A stretch of 64,000 nucleotides of DNA, taken from NCBI RefSeq assembly GCF_000327385.1, contig NW_008709333.1:463247-527246 (forward strand), written 5' to 3'. The stretch is from Lottia gigantea (Eukaryota > Mollusca > Gastropoda > Lottiidae). Below the pieces are notes generated by a model. The model had not been told where the DNA came from. It saw only the letters and a program-made list of their open reading frames with translations, and did not search any database. A program made the position numbers and the translations under genes. Numbering within the stretch: position 1 is the first letter of the stretch; each line of letters starts with the position of its first letter. Shown piece by piece: positions 25,401-40,400 of this stretch.

Positions 25401-28400
25401 CAAGCGTCTAACTCACTGAGCCACCGTGGCTCCCACGAACCATGTTATTAATAATAATGTTTTAAATATAAAATGATCCTACCATCTGATATATCACTAT
25501 ATGGTATTTCATCTGATGGTACTCCTGGACTATTGGGTGTCTTTGAACAATGGTTTTTCTTATCTTTCTCTACTGGACTCTCATCTCCCACATACCGAAA
25601 CTCAACATTAATATTGCTGCGAGCTAGTTCCTCACTCTACAATGAAATTAAAGCTTTGAATAGACAAGGTGTTTGGTGAAATCGATACAGTAGAAAATAG
25701 AAGAAGTTCAGATAAGCTTTCTACTATATGATAATCTGGCACTGTACATTGTTACACCTATTTAGTTAGTTAATAACACTGCTAAAAAGCTTTAACATAT
25801 AACATAACATTTAGTCCTTACATCATCTTTATAGATAGACACTGTCCTTCACAATCTCAAACTATAACAAACTCTTGACTGTAATAGCCATCTTTCTTGT
25901 ATGACAGAAGATTGAAAATGCACCGATTTGATTGGATTGTATGATAGCGAATACAGTCAATCAGAGCTCTCCAAAGAAAGCATGCAAACCATAAGTCATA
26001 ATGTTTACAGTCTTTCTATCGAGGGCTCTGGTTGGCTGTATTCGGTATTGTCTAATTCGCTGCATTCCATGATAAAAGACAAATTGCTCGTAATAGCTTG
26101 AAATTGTGAAGATATTGTTCTTCATGAAAGTTACATATAAAAATGCAAATTGTTTTAATAATACTGTTATTATAACATTGGGATAACACACAACCTAGTG
26201 TTTACAATAACAACAAGCTAAATAACACTAGATTACACCTCTAGATAGTTAATAACACTATACAATAAATACTGTTACAGGAAATCATGGTATTGCACTA
26301 GACCTTATGAAAATAACACATTCAGTTAATAACACCCTTACTGTTATTATAACATGTTATATGACATTTACTTTGGTAAAATAAAATTAGATTTTAAAGA
26401 GCAGGGTTTCTCAAGTAAATTAAGGTTTTATTTAAGGGCCTGAGTGGGGTCAAGAGGTAAAATACATGATTAGGGTCAATGGTACAAAGCCCCCTGGAAG
26501 CTGCAATGGAGGGGTTTTGGTATTTCAAATGGCTCTACATCCAACTTGTTGAGCCCATAATTATAACTTGATAGTTGTCCCCAGACCCCCCCGCCGCCCA
26601 AGTTGCTCTGCCCCACTATTTCTTCCCGCAGTGTCTGGAGCTGCCACTGTAAGAAACCCTGATATAAAACATGCAATACCATGCAGAATTATGTTACAAA
26701 CTGAATCAACAACAAAAATGTTTTAAAGCATACAAAAATAACAAAGAAACAGAGTTTGTTATCAAGTGAACTATGGCAACAAAAACTACATACAAATGTT
26801 TAAAACAAACTAAAACTAAAGATTAAATAACAAATTAGTTTACATTATACCACCTTTAAAATGTCAAAATATTACATTGTACTTATACCTTGACTGCAAT
26901 AGCCATTATTCTTGTACCACAGAATACAGCGATTTGATTCGATTGTGGGCTAGTAAATACAGTCTATCAGAGCTCTTGACAGAAAGTCTGTACATAATAA
27001 GCCATAATGTTCATAATTTTTCAAGAGCTCTGATTGGCTGTATTTGCTATTGTACAATGTAATCAAATCATTGCATTCTGTGATACAAATATAGTGGCTA
27101 TTGCAGTCAAGGTATGAGTACGAAGTTCGTAAAACCTTGATATTGTGAAGATGACACTATACATGCCTAATTATAAACAAAACACAAAAAATAACAAAAT
27201 TAAAACAATATTAAAACATAACATTCAGACAGAGATATAGTCCAGTAAGATTATTAACGTACATCCAGGGGTGATTCAAAACACAAACAATCAACATCAT
27301 TTTAGCTAGCGTCAGTGGCGTTGCTATGGAGCATAAGGTGAGGGGGCCAGGTAGGGAACGCAAAATTTTAACCAAGCCACTGGTCATTCTTTCCCCTAGT
27401 TAAATGATAAGAAATTGAAAGAAGCCGCCAAAACCAGGACTTTCCTGTAGAGACGTCAGTGGGTAGCCAAAGTAGTACTGAACACAATATAAGTTTAGTT
27501 TGTATAGTTTCTAATTATATATTCTATAAACACAATTAGTCCACTTTATTTTGAAGTAGAATAGATAGTTATAGAAGCTATACAGACTAAACTTACATTG
27601 TGTTATTACTACTTACTAACTTAAAAGTGGACTTGATTACTACTTGAACTACCTCAAATTAAATGGACTGTTTGTGTTTTTTTCTATAAGCCCCTGGATG
27701 TTCATCCTACATATATTTTTTCAATTCACTTTTTGAAAAAAACAAAAAATTGAAAAAAGAAATCATGCTCACAACACACAGTTATATAATCAAAAGTCAC
27801 CTGTCCTTCTTTCGCCAACTTTTAGTCCCGAATTTTTCTTTTCCTTTTCCCAGGGATGTTGATTTAACTGTATTTACCAGTCATGTCTGACTTAAGATTC
27901 CACACGCTGATTATCTTCAGCTGAAGCTTGGACAACTCTCCATCTGGCCCACCACTAATCCCTAAAATACCCATCAAATCCCCTCCCTTAGGCTTTCTTC
28001 CTGCTACGGACAAAGGCAACATTAGCATCTGCAGACTAAGCCTTACAGTCCAAATGATTTTCAGCATTAAGCAATCTTTTGAGCCACCTTCACCCTTTTA
28101 AAAAATCGCAAAAACGCAAAAAAAAAACACAAAATTTGTAAGCAATTAGAATCTTTAATAGAATGATCATTTATCACACAAAAATATTTCCATGGTTATT
28201 TAGCAATATAGTTCAGGGCTCTTGATTTACTTGGCTTAGATACCAGTCATGTCTGACTTGAGCATTAAAATGTCTTTGATTTTAAAATATTTTACACTAA
28301 ATTCCACATATTGGAATTTAGAAATATTAAAACAGAAACTGAACCTTGCTATTGCAAGAAAAAGTTCTACTCTGAATCCCTCATCAAGGAATTTAAAAAT

Positions 28401-31400
28401 ATTAAAACAGAACCTGAAACATGTTGTTACTCCGAGTTTCATGATGAGCGCTTTAGAAATTTTTTGATCTTCTGAAATTTGTCAATCTTGACAATAAAAA
28501 ATAAAGGAAAATAGACACCATCTTTCCTCAGTCAAACCTCGAACAACCCACAATAAACAAAGATTGAGATCAGAAGAAATAAATAAAATTTGCTTTGAAG
28601 AGATATAGTTTTCTAAATATCTGAATTACCAGCTACCTTTAACACTTTTCAGAATGATATTTTGACATCAAGTTTGTCAACAATTACATGATTTTCAAGA
28701 CAGCCAATCAACATGCCTCTTCATAGTCATTTTTACATTTTGTTTTATGAATAATAAACAATAATATATCAGTACAGGTCACCTCTCTTATGATTAGGTT
28801 AATACCCACTGCCTCAAATGCAGCCATTTGGATAAAGTTTACCACAGTCTCATGAGTTAATAGATAAGGCTCAGGGTTGAAACACTGATGATATATTTTC
28901 TAACAGCTGATAAAGCTGAAAATTAGACTACAATATCCCTTCAAATATATCATGATTAATATGCGCATAATTAAGATAATCTAGATAATAGTAGCAAATG
29001 AAATTTATGTCCTACTTTTTGCTCTCGAAAGCGAAACATGAAGTAGGCAACCAAGATTTTCATTTTGTCCAAGTTAAAAATCATGATTCAAAAACAAAAT
29101 ACAACAACTTAACAACAATAACAAATGTAATATTTTAAAATATTCAGGACAAAGTCCTAATGAGTATCAGAATTGTCTATATACGACAATGAAAGTTTCT
29201 TCAACAAAGTGGCTTTTTACAATTGGTGTCGAAATGAACTGCCCTTTTGGGTCTATGTTTTTTCAAAATAAAATTTTAAAGCATGTGATACTAGAGTACA
29301 ACTAAATAAGCAACTAAACTGTCTTGTTTAATGATAATCTTTGCAGGACAAGCTTAAAAAAATAGCAGATTATCATTCTTTCAAATTCAACTTTCAAAAT
29401 TATCACGACTAAAATTTTGATGTAAAAAAATTACAAAACATATCTTAACTTTGATGTAAGGCTCATTTTGATTGGCTGAAAACATTTTCATCATCTAGTA
29501 ACAAAACACAATAGAAACAAAAGCCAATAATATACAGGGATGTTGATTTGACAATTTTTACCAGTCATGTCTGACTGTTGTTATATTTTTAATTATTTTG
29601 ACATTTTCTAACAAATCAAAATTGGCTTAAGTATTGACCTTGAATTTAAAAGCTTTCAAAATTTGATTTTTAATTTTATATAAGACACTTTCTACATTTT
29701 TCTAAACTGGAACAAAATTGAAGTAAATATCAAAATACTTCGCAAAATACCTAGTAAAATATCTAGTAAAAATACCTAGTAAAATACCTAGTAAAATACC
29801 AGTAAAATACCTAGTAAAATACTATAAATAGTAAAATACCAGTAAAATACCTAGTAAAATACCAGAACTAGTAAAATACCAGTAAAATACCTAGTAAAAT
29901 ACTAGTAAAATAACTAGTAAAATAACTAGTAAAATACTAGTAAAATAACTAGTAAAATACTAGTAAAATAACTAGTAAAATAACTAGTAAAATAAAGGCA
30001 AATCAACATCCTGATTCCAATGTAAAATGAATTAAAAGTAAAAATTAAGGAATGTTTTATGATGCCCTACAAAAAAATCTAAAAAAGGAAAAAAACAAGT
30101 GGTGAACTGTGAACACTTCTATATAAAAATAATACACCTTAATTATAGTATTAATTTAATCCAATTAGGTCTCTAAAAACCTGAAATTTGATTAGGAAAA
30201 TGGCAAAATAGTGTAAAACTGATCATATAACTTTCAATAGTAAAAAATAAAATAAACGTCCACATTTCCACGCATTGAGGTTCACGATCAATTTAATAAA
30301 ATAAAAATTCTAAGTATATTTGAGATTGAAATTTCTATTTTAAATCTTACTTATTTCAACTTAGAAGTCTTCAAAAGTTTACATCTAAAAAGCGCATTTT
30401 ATCTTTTAATTGAATGTGATAAAGCAAAAAGTAGCATTGAATTTTATATTTGTAAGGTGTTAAACTGTAAATTATCTAAATGTCCACGCAAGAGCTTTAA
30501 ATTTCATACTCAAAAGTCCTAAATGTTTGAAAGATTATCTCTGTAAAGTGTTAATTTTCCATAAATGATTTCTGTTAAAGCATTGAAATTTTCATTTTAG
30601 AGCAATTAAAATTTGAACAGTCAAGTGATAAAATTTCCAAGTGCAAAGGTCCTCTGTAAATGTTACTATTCCAAAAGTTTATGTCTGTAAAACCATAAAC
30701 TTCTGTAAAGCCTGAAACTTCTGCTAAGTTTACCTACGTACAGCCATTTTTTCCTTAACATTATCTCTTAGAAGCCTTAAACTTCTGTAAAGTTAACCTC
30801 TGTAAAGCGTTAAATTTCAACAAGTTTATATCTTAGAAGCGTTAATTTATGTGTTAACACTTACATAAGAACGATATTGAGCTTGGTCACATCCTGGTGA
30901 TTTTATACCATCATTAAATATAATACATTCATTATCTTCAACGTGGATATCGTTAGCATCCTGTACGAAGATCAGCTTCTGATGTAGAACACCATCGATA
31001 AACTCCAACTTAATATGAGGTTTCTTCTGCTCAGTCTAAAAAAAAATACGGAAGAAAATTAGCAGGGAATCAAGAAATCCTAAATTATTCAAATCAAGAT
31101 AATAACATAAAATATCTTTGGGAATCTTACTCATGAAAAAGTCACCATTCTTGTATCATGGAAATTTGTAAATGCCGCAATTGGTTGGATTGGATGTTAG
31201 TGAATACTGCAGTCAAGGTATAAGATGAAGTTCGTAATAGCTTGACATTGTGAACGATGACCTAACGAGTGAAATTAATTCCCTAACGAAGATAAGCAAC
31301 ATCAAGCAATGTGCAATACTGTAGCCCCGCCCATAGCAGTTTTTTTATGAGGAAATTTTGACAAAATGTGACATCAGAATGGTGTATATAAAAGCTAATG

Positions 31401-34400
31401 TGTACCACATACATTGGCTTGAAAATCTATTTGAAATCCCTTTCATTCAAACCAAACAGTGTAAAAAAAAAGCTTTAAGTGTCTCTGAACACTATAAATT
31501 CAGAATGGTGTAAAAACAACATATAAGCATTTCTGATACACTGTTTTCTAATTTAACTAAAATTCTCTGATACACATACAAAGGCAAGAAAACCTTTTTA
31601 TATCAACTTTAACTTGCTAAGAGAATTTAGAATTAGGCACAGAACCTTCAAATTGAACTGAATACGAGAGAATTGTTAAAAATAATTCAAAAATTCAAAA
31701 ACTAACAAAAACATCACTAAAACACACATTTAAAGCCAAGTCGTGTAGCTCATGCAATTTACATTTTATTTCAGGGAGGGAGGGAGGCAGGGAGGGAGGG
31801 GGTGGGGGATTCCACACACTTCAACATACACACAAGACAACAGTTAAAATAAAGCAAAAATCTATGCATATCCAGGGGATATCCTTGCTCACTAACCTAA
31901 AGGTCAAGGGTTCAATTCCGGCATAGGTCGAGATAATACCTTCAGATTTTTCAACCCTGTCAGTGAGGCTGATATGGAAAAAGCATCTTGTTGTTCGGAT
32001 GGACAATAAACCAAGGCCCTGTGTGCTAAAGGCTGTGCACGTAAAAGATCCCTCGACCGTTGGAAATCGAAAAAAAGGGCAGGCTTATAACGCTATCCTG
32101 GCCAAATTTCCCTCATTGCACCCTGCATGGCGTCACCCGTCTTCATTAGTCCATATGGTGCAGAAAAGTAGGACGTAAAATAGCACTCATTTCATTTCAT
32201 GCACATCCACGGAAAATTCAAAACAGGAAGAGGAACAGTCCACTTTAATTTTAGGTAGTTTAGGTAGTTTCTGTTACTATCTATTCTACCTAAATATACA
32301 ATGGACTGATAGATGTACACTAGTACTATCTTTGATTGACTAAATCAAACCTGGATACAGGATGTCCCAAGTCCCAATACAACATTATCAGACTAATATT
32401 CATTCACTTTAGAAGCTGCATTCATACAAGACTGGCAAATACATCTAAATCTACACAAACTAGGCAACTATCAAAGCTATTAATACAAACATAACTGGCA
32501 AATACTGTTAAATCAAAAACCCTATGCGTTGTTATATATTAGTGCAACATCATAAATACGGAGGCCAGTTAGAATAACTCAGTGACACGTGACTGGATGG
32601 TGAATACTTATTACATGTACTACCATATAGAATTTGATAATTGGTTCCCAATCATAGCCTTGTCCTACAAATCTGACCCGAACTGTCCTCGGACATGACA
32701 TACTGACGGGATATCATCACGATTAGGACCAAACTCAAATGGTCACATTTTATGGGAGTTGCTCTGATCCAATTTTGGATCGCTTGTTTTTGAGAATTCC
32801 GTCATGAAAAGCCAAAATTTGGTATAACATTTGATATTGATACGAAGCTGAATCATTATTGAATTGATCAAGACATTTCCAGATATTCTACAATGTCTGT
32901 GTGCCCCTACAGAGTACCACAAGTACCCTCACGGTAATAAGATACAGTCAAGGGGTAGGCTTAACTTACGGCTAAACAGGACTCGACTGTATTTACATAA
33001 TTATTTTGCGTTAACTGTATCACAAACAATTTAAAAACAAACACAACAACGAAGTTTAAACAACAGTAAAACGGTAAAATTAATGACCCCTACCATGCAC
33101 TGAGTGGAATGTAGGCTGAGAGGTCGTACGAATAATTTAGGGGGAGTAATAACATGAGCTACAAGACCTGAATGTGTCTTCATTGGAATTAAACACTGAA
33201 ATTTACCAAAAAATATTTCAGTTTCTGAGAGAGGTGATGTAAAACGATCAAAATCCAAAACACTTTCAGTTTTCCTGTGTGACATAAATCAATCAAAAAA
33301 TATTTGAGAATTTGTACAGAGTGGCCAAATACTACAAAAAAATACTTCAGTTTCTGTGAGAGGAGACCTAAACATCTGCCTCTATTCCAGCCACAGATAG
33401 CTTTATTAACAGTTGTGGGCTAGAGTAAAGACAGAAAACTAGGCCCTGTTTTGTGGGGATTTTTCACACCTCCGAAAGCGCAGGAATTTAAAGATATTTA
33501 TCTAAACGGGATCTGCCAAACCCAGATATATTCGGAAAACATGGATATTTTTGTATTTCAGTAATACCATTATCTAACTGCACCAGTTATGTCATCACGC
33601 CTGCCTTTTCCTTTAACAAACTGATCTATCGTCAGCCATTTAAATCTGAATACACAACCAAAATTTCAAGGGTCACAGGGTCATGTAATACTAGCAATAC
33701 GAAAGTAACTGCAATGCCCAACATTAAATTACACTCATCGCAAAGGTAATTAAAAAGATGTTTAAAATACAAATCTTCGGATACATGGAAAATCTCCTTA
33801 AAACATGGCTTATTTCTTCTGACTCTATTCTAGCCGAAAAATTTTACAAAAGCTATAAAAAGCTTGAATACACGATGATGTTTCTGACTATGTGTAAGAG
33901 TGACGTAAAATTATCAAAATCATAAACACTTACAGAGGCCAAAAAATACTTAAGTTTGTGTAAATATTGTTAGCAGTGAGCTGAAATCAAGAAAACTTTT
34001 GTGGAGGAAAAAAAATCATTGGATGTATGTGTACAATATTATGGGATGTGTTTTATATTATGGAATATAATTACCTGAACACGAAGTGTATTACAGTCTT
34101 CCCCATTACAAATACCTTTCTTTTCATAATGATCGCTTACTTCATCTAATTTGTTCGTAAAGTCATTGGTAACTACAAATAAAATTTTCATAAAAATAAA
34201 GTTTTTGAGTCATGAATTTCAAGAGTAGAAACTTTCCTGTGACGTAATATTTGATCCAATTTGAAGCTCAGGTCTGAAGCTGGTATTTGGCATTTGCAAC
34301 TATGTTGTTCCATTGCACCAGTGACGAATTAGAATAACCCTTGGTTTGTTTCAGAAAGCCTATTTACACTCTGTAAACATTATATATATAATAGAAATAA

Positions 34401-37400
34401 AATACTGTTTAAATCATTGCACCAGTGTACGCATATTCAGTCTTTGTCTGATGAACCATATTTAACAATCCGGATGTCTGACTATCGGGATGTCTAACTA
34501 ACAGGACGTCTGAGTAACAAGATGTCTGACTAACGGGATGTGTTACTAATAGAATTCTGACTAACGGAATGTCTAACTAACGGGACGTCTGAGTAACAAG
34601 ATGTCTAAACGGGATATAACCATATCACTTTATAATTAAGAGTCTATTGACCAATACTTACAGAGTAATTCTTCACCAGCTTCCCCACACTGACTTCCTT
34701 TCTGATGGCATTGAACAGGATCTAAAATACAACAGATAGTTCGTTAATTAATATTCTTAATTAATTACAATATCCTCTTTTAGTGACTAAGACTATATTA
34801 ACACAACACACTTTATAGATAACAATTACTGTTTAATTGTAACACGGATCCCAGTTAGGAATAAAGGAAAATAGAGGAGATGGAAAATCTCAGCTGAGGA
34901 TCAAGGGGACCACAGGCTCAATTGTGGGGTACAGGGAGAGGTTTTATCATTTTAAGATGACCAGGAAGTCATTTCCTATGTAGAGAAATCTTTCCATCTG
35001 TTAAAACAAATACTTAGTGGTTTATTCCAAAATAAAAAAATACCACTGGTCATAAAAATAGAAGAATTGTGAGATCCCTGAACAATGTGAGGTTTCAAAC
35101 TATAGGTTTGATAAAAAAGAAGAGTACCATTGTTAAAAAGTAAATTGAATAAAACAGTAATTATTATCCATACAGTGAGTTGTGTTAATATCAATCTTGT
35201 TATTCTAGCACCATTTATACAAGCTTACTCAGCAGCGATATACAACTACAGTCAACTGATAATACCAGTTCCATAGAGGAAATCATACTGGTTTGTCCAT
35301 GGACGTGATCCATTTCTTACAGACTGTGGTCAGAGGTCAGCAGGTAAAAACAAAGCCTCAGGGTCTGAACTATTCGTGAAATAATCAAATTAAGAACAAG
35401 ATTAACAGTAAAGCATGCTTCTTGTATTACAATGAAAACAAAATTGATTTCAATATTTGCAAATAAATTAAGAAAATACATAAAATAATTAATGGAAGTA
35501 AAATTAGTATATTTTATTCAAATTAGTATTCGGTTCAATTATAATATCTACATCATTTACCAAACAAGGAGGGGCTAAACAAGGCTAGAAATATCCAGAC
35601 AAGAAAACCCCTATTTTTAAAATGAACTATTCTAACATACATGACACAAGTTCAAAGTTTTTGAGGGGAAGAGTTCATTATAAAATTTAAGGATGCCACC
35701 CCAAATGTTACTAATGAACTCTGCTAAACATTCATGATACTGTATCAAGTATATATTAGGTATGCATGTGTGGAAGAGTTCATTAGAAAATTTAGGTAGA
35801 TCAACCCTATTTTTGAATGTGAACTTTGCTACCACACTGTATCACTGATAATCAAATAGATGTTAGATATATGTGTGAAGAGTTCACTCAAGGGTTGAAT
35901 GATGTCACCTAAAGTAACAAATGAACTCTTCTAAACATGAGTAATTCTAAAACATATGGACTGTCAGTATGCATGTGAGGAACATTTCATTTAAAAATAG
36001 GGGTGTCAGGTACCTAACACATACACTATTTCTAGCCTTGTTGTGTATTGCTGGGTTACATGATGGGGATCTAAATGAATACTGTGAAAAAAGAAACTAA
36101 GTAAATGTGGCATAATGTATGTGCTCCTCACTCCAGACTCAAATGTGACAGTGACTAATTTTGTGAGTTCCTAAACTCTACAGCTGTAAAGAAATAGATA
36201 ACAATATAATATACACATGCATCTTCTACACTATACAGGCCTGACCACTATCTTTATGATATGAATGTAATAAAGTTATTATGATTTTAGCTGCATGCAT
36301 ATAGAGCACAATTCACCATATTACTGGCATCTTACAATTCCTTCCACTAAAACAGAGCGCTAGCCAAACAAATTTGACCCACCCTGTTCCTCAGAGTTGA
36401 TTTAAGGATGTGATTTTATCACAGTTAAGAGTTGTCGGGCCAATAGGGCGCATGGAAACTTCTCTAATCTACTCCTTGAAGATGGAGTGATATAAAACTT
36501 AACTTCACAAAGTCAATAGATCTTTTCGATTTCTGGAAATGCATTAAAAAATATTTTGTCATCAGAATGAAATCAATTGTCATATAGTTGGACATTGCCC
36601 CCAAAGATACAGGCTGGAAAAAAAATGATGATCTATGCATATTTTGTCAAATGTTGGCCTTTCACCCATGCATAAATATCATGAAGGAACTTTTCTCACA
36701 ATACATATAAATCTGTCGATTAAAAGATAGATGGATTTTCTGAAACTGAACACTCCTCATAAAGTCATGTGAATATTTTCATTAAAGAGATTGACAAGAG
36801 GCTTTTTAAACTTCTATGTATATCAGGGACATTGATATCATCAATTTGAACCATTCCAATTTTCAGTCAGACGGCTGAAGATCTTGCAATTCCATGGCTG
36901 CTTTTGATATAAAAGGGCCTTTAATAGTGAAGTCATAAAATGCATAGCTAATATAAAAGTTTGGATTAAATCAAAATTTTTAACGTCAAATTCTGAATAC
37001 GAAGTTTAAAATGTGAAAAAAATTGATCGTATGATAATATGTATGATATATTTAGAAGATGTCACCATACCCTCTAATGCTAGGTCTATATCATCTTCAC
37101 AATGTCACGCTGTAACAAACTTAGTCTTATACCTTGACTGAAATAACCATCTTTCTTGTGTCACAGAAGTTTTTAAATGCAGCAATTTGATTGGATTGTA
37201 TGTTGAATTAATACAGCCAATCATTCCTTGAGCAGAAAGTCTGTAAATGATAAGCCATAATGTTTACAGTTTTTCTGTTGAGGGTTATGATTGTATTTGC
37301 TGGCATACATTCCAATCATTTCTGTGATACAAGAAAAGTACCTATTGCAGTCAAGGTATAATTACGAAGTTCGTAATAGCTTGACATTGTAAAGATAGGT

Positions 37401-40400
37401 CTATATAGGTATTGTGATAACTGATTATACTTTAAACTTATTTCTTTTACAATCAGGGGCAATAATCCACACAAAAAATAAACAAACATGGGCATGTTAT
37501 ATCATAACATCTTTGCTGTATGTTTTGTTTTTTACGAACTTTGGGAAAAACATATGTAAGAGGCCAATCACAAATTTGAAACATGTCTTTTCATTTTACT
37601 TTTCATTGATTATTTTCATTCAATTTAACAAGGAAATGGAATTTAGTCATTTCGATGTCAAAAGGTCATAGGTCGAAAGTAAACCAAAATAATAATCATT
37701 ATTGAAAATAACTGAGCTTCTGATTGGTTAAATTTGTTTAACTTAAAAATATCTGATATATTTATCTTGAAGAGAGGTTTCAAAGGGAGGGTTATTCTCC
37801 CTGATCATGATTGGAGCTAAGCAAGAAAAATAAATTTCTTGTTCAAATGTATCTAGATATATCTGAGATTTTTGAAAAGGAGAGTTATTGCCCCTGACAG
37901 TAGAAAGATAAGTATAAAGTATAAAGGAAAGAGAAGAAGATATTAAAGGTTAAGATATTAGTTTGGTACCAGCTTTATTGGGGGTCCAGCTTTTTATACA
38001 GGTTAATTCCAGTTTGCCTGAAACAGTGCATAGAGTGAGATATACTATCTGAAATTATATTCCTTACCCCACAGTATCTAATTCACCCCCACCCCTCCCC
38101 CTCCTTCCTTTTATGCTGTTATTACTTCAGCTCTCCAGGATTCAACCCTCTTCCTGTCAACCCAAAGCCTTTGTCCCCTACTGAAATGGGTTTGTATCCC
38201 CACTACTGTTCAACTTCCTTCAACCCTACTCCCATAACCTTTTTATTACCCCTCCCCTTGCACCCCACCTTCATGCCCCCCTTCATTCTATGAAACAATT
38301 TCGTTTAATTCCAGATCCCCATCCCCCCTTCCATTTTTTACTAGTTATCCTCTTACTGACAAATTTACCCTTAACCCATGACCTGCTAAAAAAACCTTTC
38401 GAAAATACCCCTATCTAAATTTTGACTCATTTCATATTCAGTCACGGTGCAACAAGAAAATCCACAACAAACATTCAAAAATAAATTTCATTGAAAAAGG
38501 AAGTCACACTAATACATCTAAAACAAAACCCATACAAAATTTGGAAAAAAACAAACATGTATTTGACTTACTGCTTGTATCTACGGCTAAATCAGGTCCT
38601 CCACACGACGATTCCACTTTGATTGGTGTGATGGTACACGTCTGGGTACAGTGGCCGTTACATTCACCGGACTTCCCCCTCATTCTAGTTTCTATGATAC
38701 ACTTCTCTTCTCCATTCTCCTACAATAAAATACAGGGGAGTGAGATTACTAAATGTAAAACTATCAAAGTTTGGCTGTTATCTTCACTAAATTCATAGGA
38801 TTTTTTCATATTTATTTTTTCATTTTCTATAGGGTTCATCCTTGGATCATAACAAACATTCACACCAAGTTTCATTAAATCCACCAAGAATTCTAGAGTG
38901 TTTACGAGCATTTCAAGAACAAGGGCAACAACTCATACTAAATATTTTTCGATTTTTCTGATTTTTAATAGGGTTCATCTTTGGGTGATTACGAACACTC
39001 ATACCAAGTTTCAAAATCAGTCAAAAATTGTGCCTTCTAGAGTGTTTACGAGCAATTGTGGACAGACCAAAGGAAGAATATGGCTGATCCCATTTTAAGA
39101 TCCACATTTCATGTAGGTGTATAAAACTTTGAAATCATTGATAGACTCAAGGCTCACTACAAAAAAAAATAATCATCACAACTGACCGTTTTACAGATAA
39201 CTCTACTTTCAGTTTGTTGATTTTTATTGGCCACGCCTTTCTGCTGACAGCTGTTACCGACTGGTTGAGATGGAACTTCAATCGGCGCCACACTCTGCTC
39301 TTTGATTAGGAATTTCTGGAGACATTTTATGGCTCGCAGGGAATCAAAAGCTTCTTGATGTTCTGGGATGATATCGAGAACAGTTCGGTAGTGAGAGATG
39401 GCACCAGAATAATTCTTTGTAACCCATAACAGATTCGCCATTAGGAAGTTGGAATCAGGCTGAAAGGAAATGAAAATAATAAGGGAAGTTTTCTTTAATT
39501 GTAGACTTACCTGATACCAGATTTTTTAAGATTTCAGTGTGTCAGAAAATCACACTGGTAGCTTAAATTAGATTTGGAAATTGGACAATGAAACTGATGA
39601 TGGTTCAAAGGATTAGAAATTTGAGATGAGATTATTCAATTTCCATCAACATTTCAATTGTCGGTTAATGCAAGGTCAGAGCAAGTAAAGTACGTATAAG
39701 GGGAAACCATTACTCACCTCGGCATCGTTAATTTTCAAAGCGTCCTTCATCAAGACAATAGCATCATCGTATCGCCCCCATTTATACAGGATATTAGCCA
39801 TATTGACCAGCGGTACATCAGCGTACTCATCTGGGGCCAGGGCTAGAGATCTTCTAATACATTCAATACCATGGTAATTATTACCCACAATCCTCCAGTA
39901 CAGTCCCGCTAGATTGAATAATACCCAACGTGCTCCGACCTCCTGTAAAATAAAACAATAAGACAATATAATTAATACTATATTGCCATGACAACTCTCT
40001 AAATTCTTCAGTACACTACTGCTAGATGAAAAATACTTCTAAAATAAATCTTTAATATAAGAAATAAGTTTCACTAATAAACACCAAATAAACTCATAGT
40101 GATATCAGGTGTTCCAGAAAGTTGAGTATATCTTGAGCCATAGAATCATGGCCTATAGAGATAGTTCTCCCAATCATACAGGCCAAATATGGTTAAATTT
40201 CTGTCAAATCGCTCTATAAGATGTCAGAATTCCAAACGTGGAAACCAGGAAAACTCTACCTTGAAACTGAGAAAAACTGACCCCAAACCAGAAAATAATA
40301 ACCCTGATAGATGTCCTCATCCCACAGACTGAATACAACTAAATTCTCCTTGATACACAAGACATAGGTCTTGGGAAATCTTCACCTGGAAATTCAGAAA

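Larger units (their letters stand above)
25637..30864 (-). other. Long TTC17 intron (5.2 kb)
   Basis: No coding exon found. Filled with two foldback MITEs (25840-26125, 26884-27165), a CAGGGG-ended element (27265-27705), repeats with the CCAGTCATGTCTGACTT motif (27853, 28240, 29560) and a TAGTAAAATAC microsatellite (29735-29995). Confidence 0.6.

Noticed and set aside
25168-25437. A tRNA gene
   Set aside because: A- and B-box-like words are present but there is no foldable cloverleaf, and the unit recurs with a long non-tRNA body, so it is a SINE.
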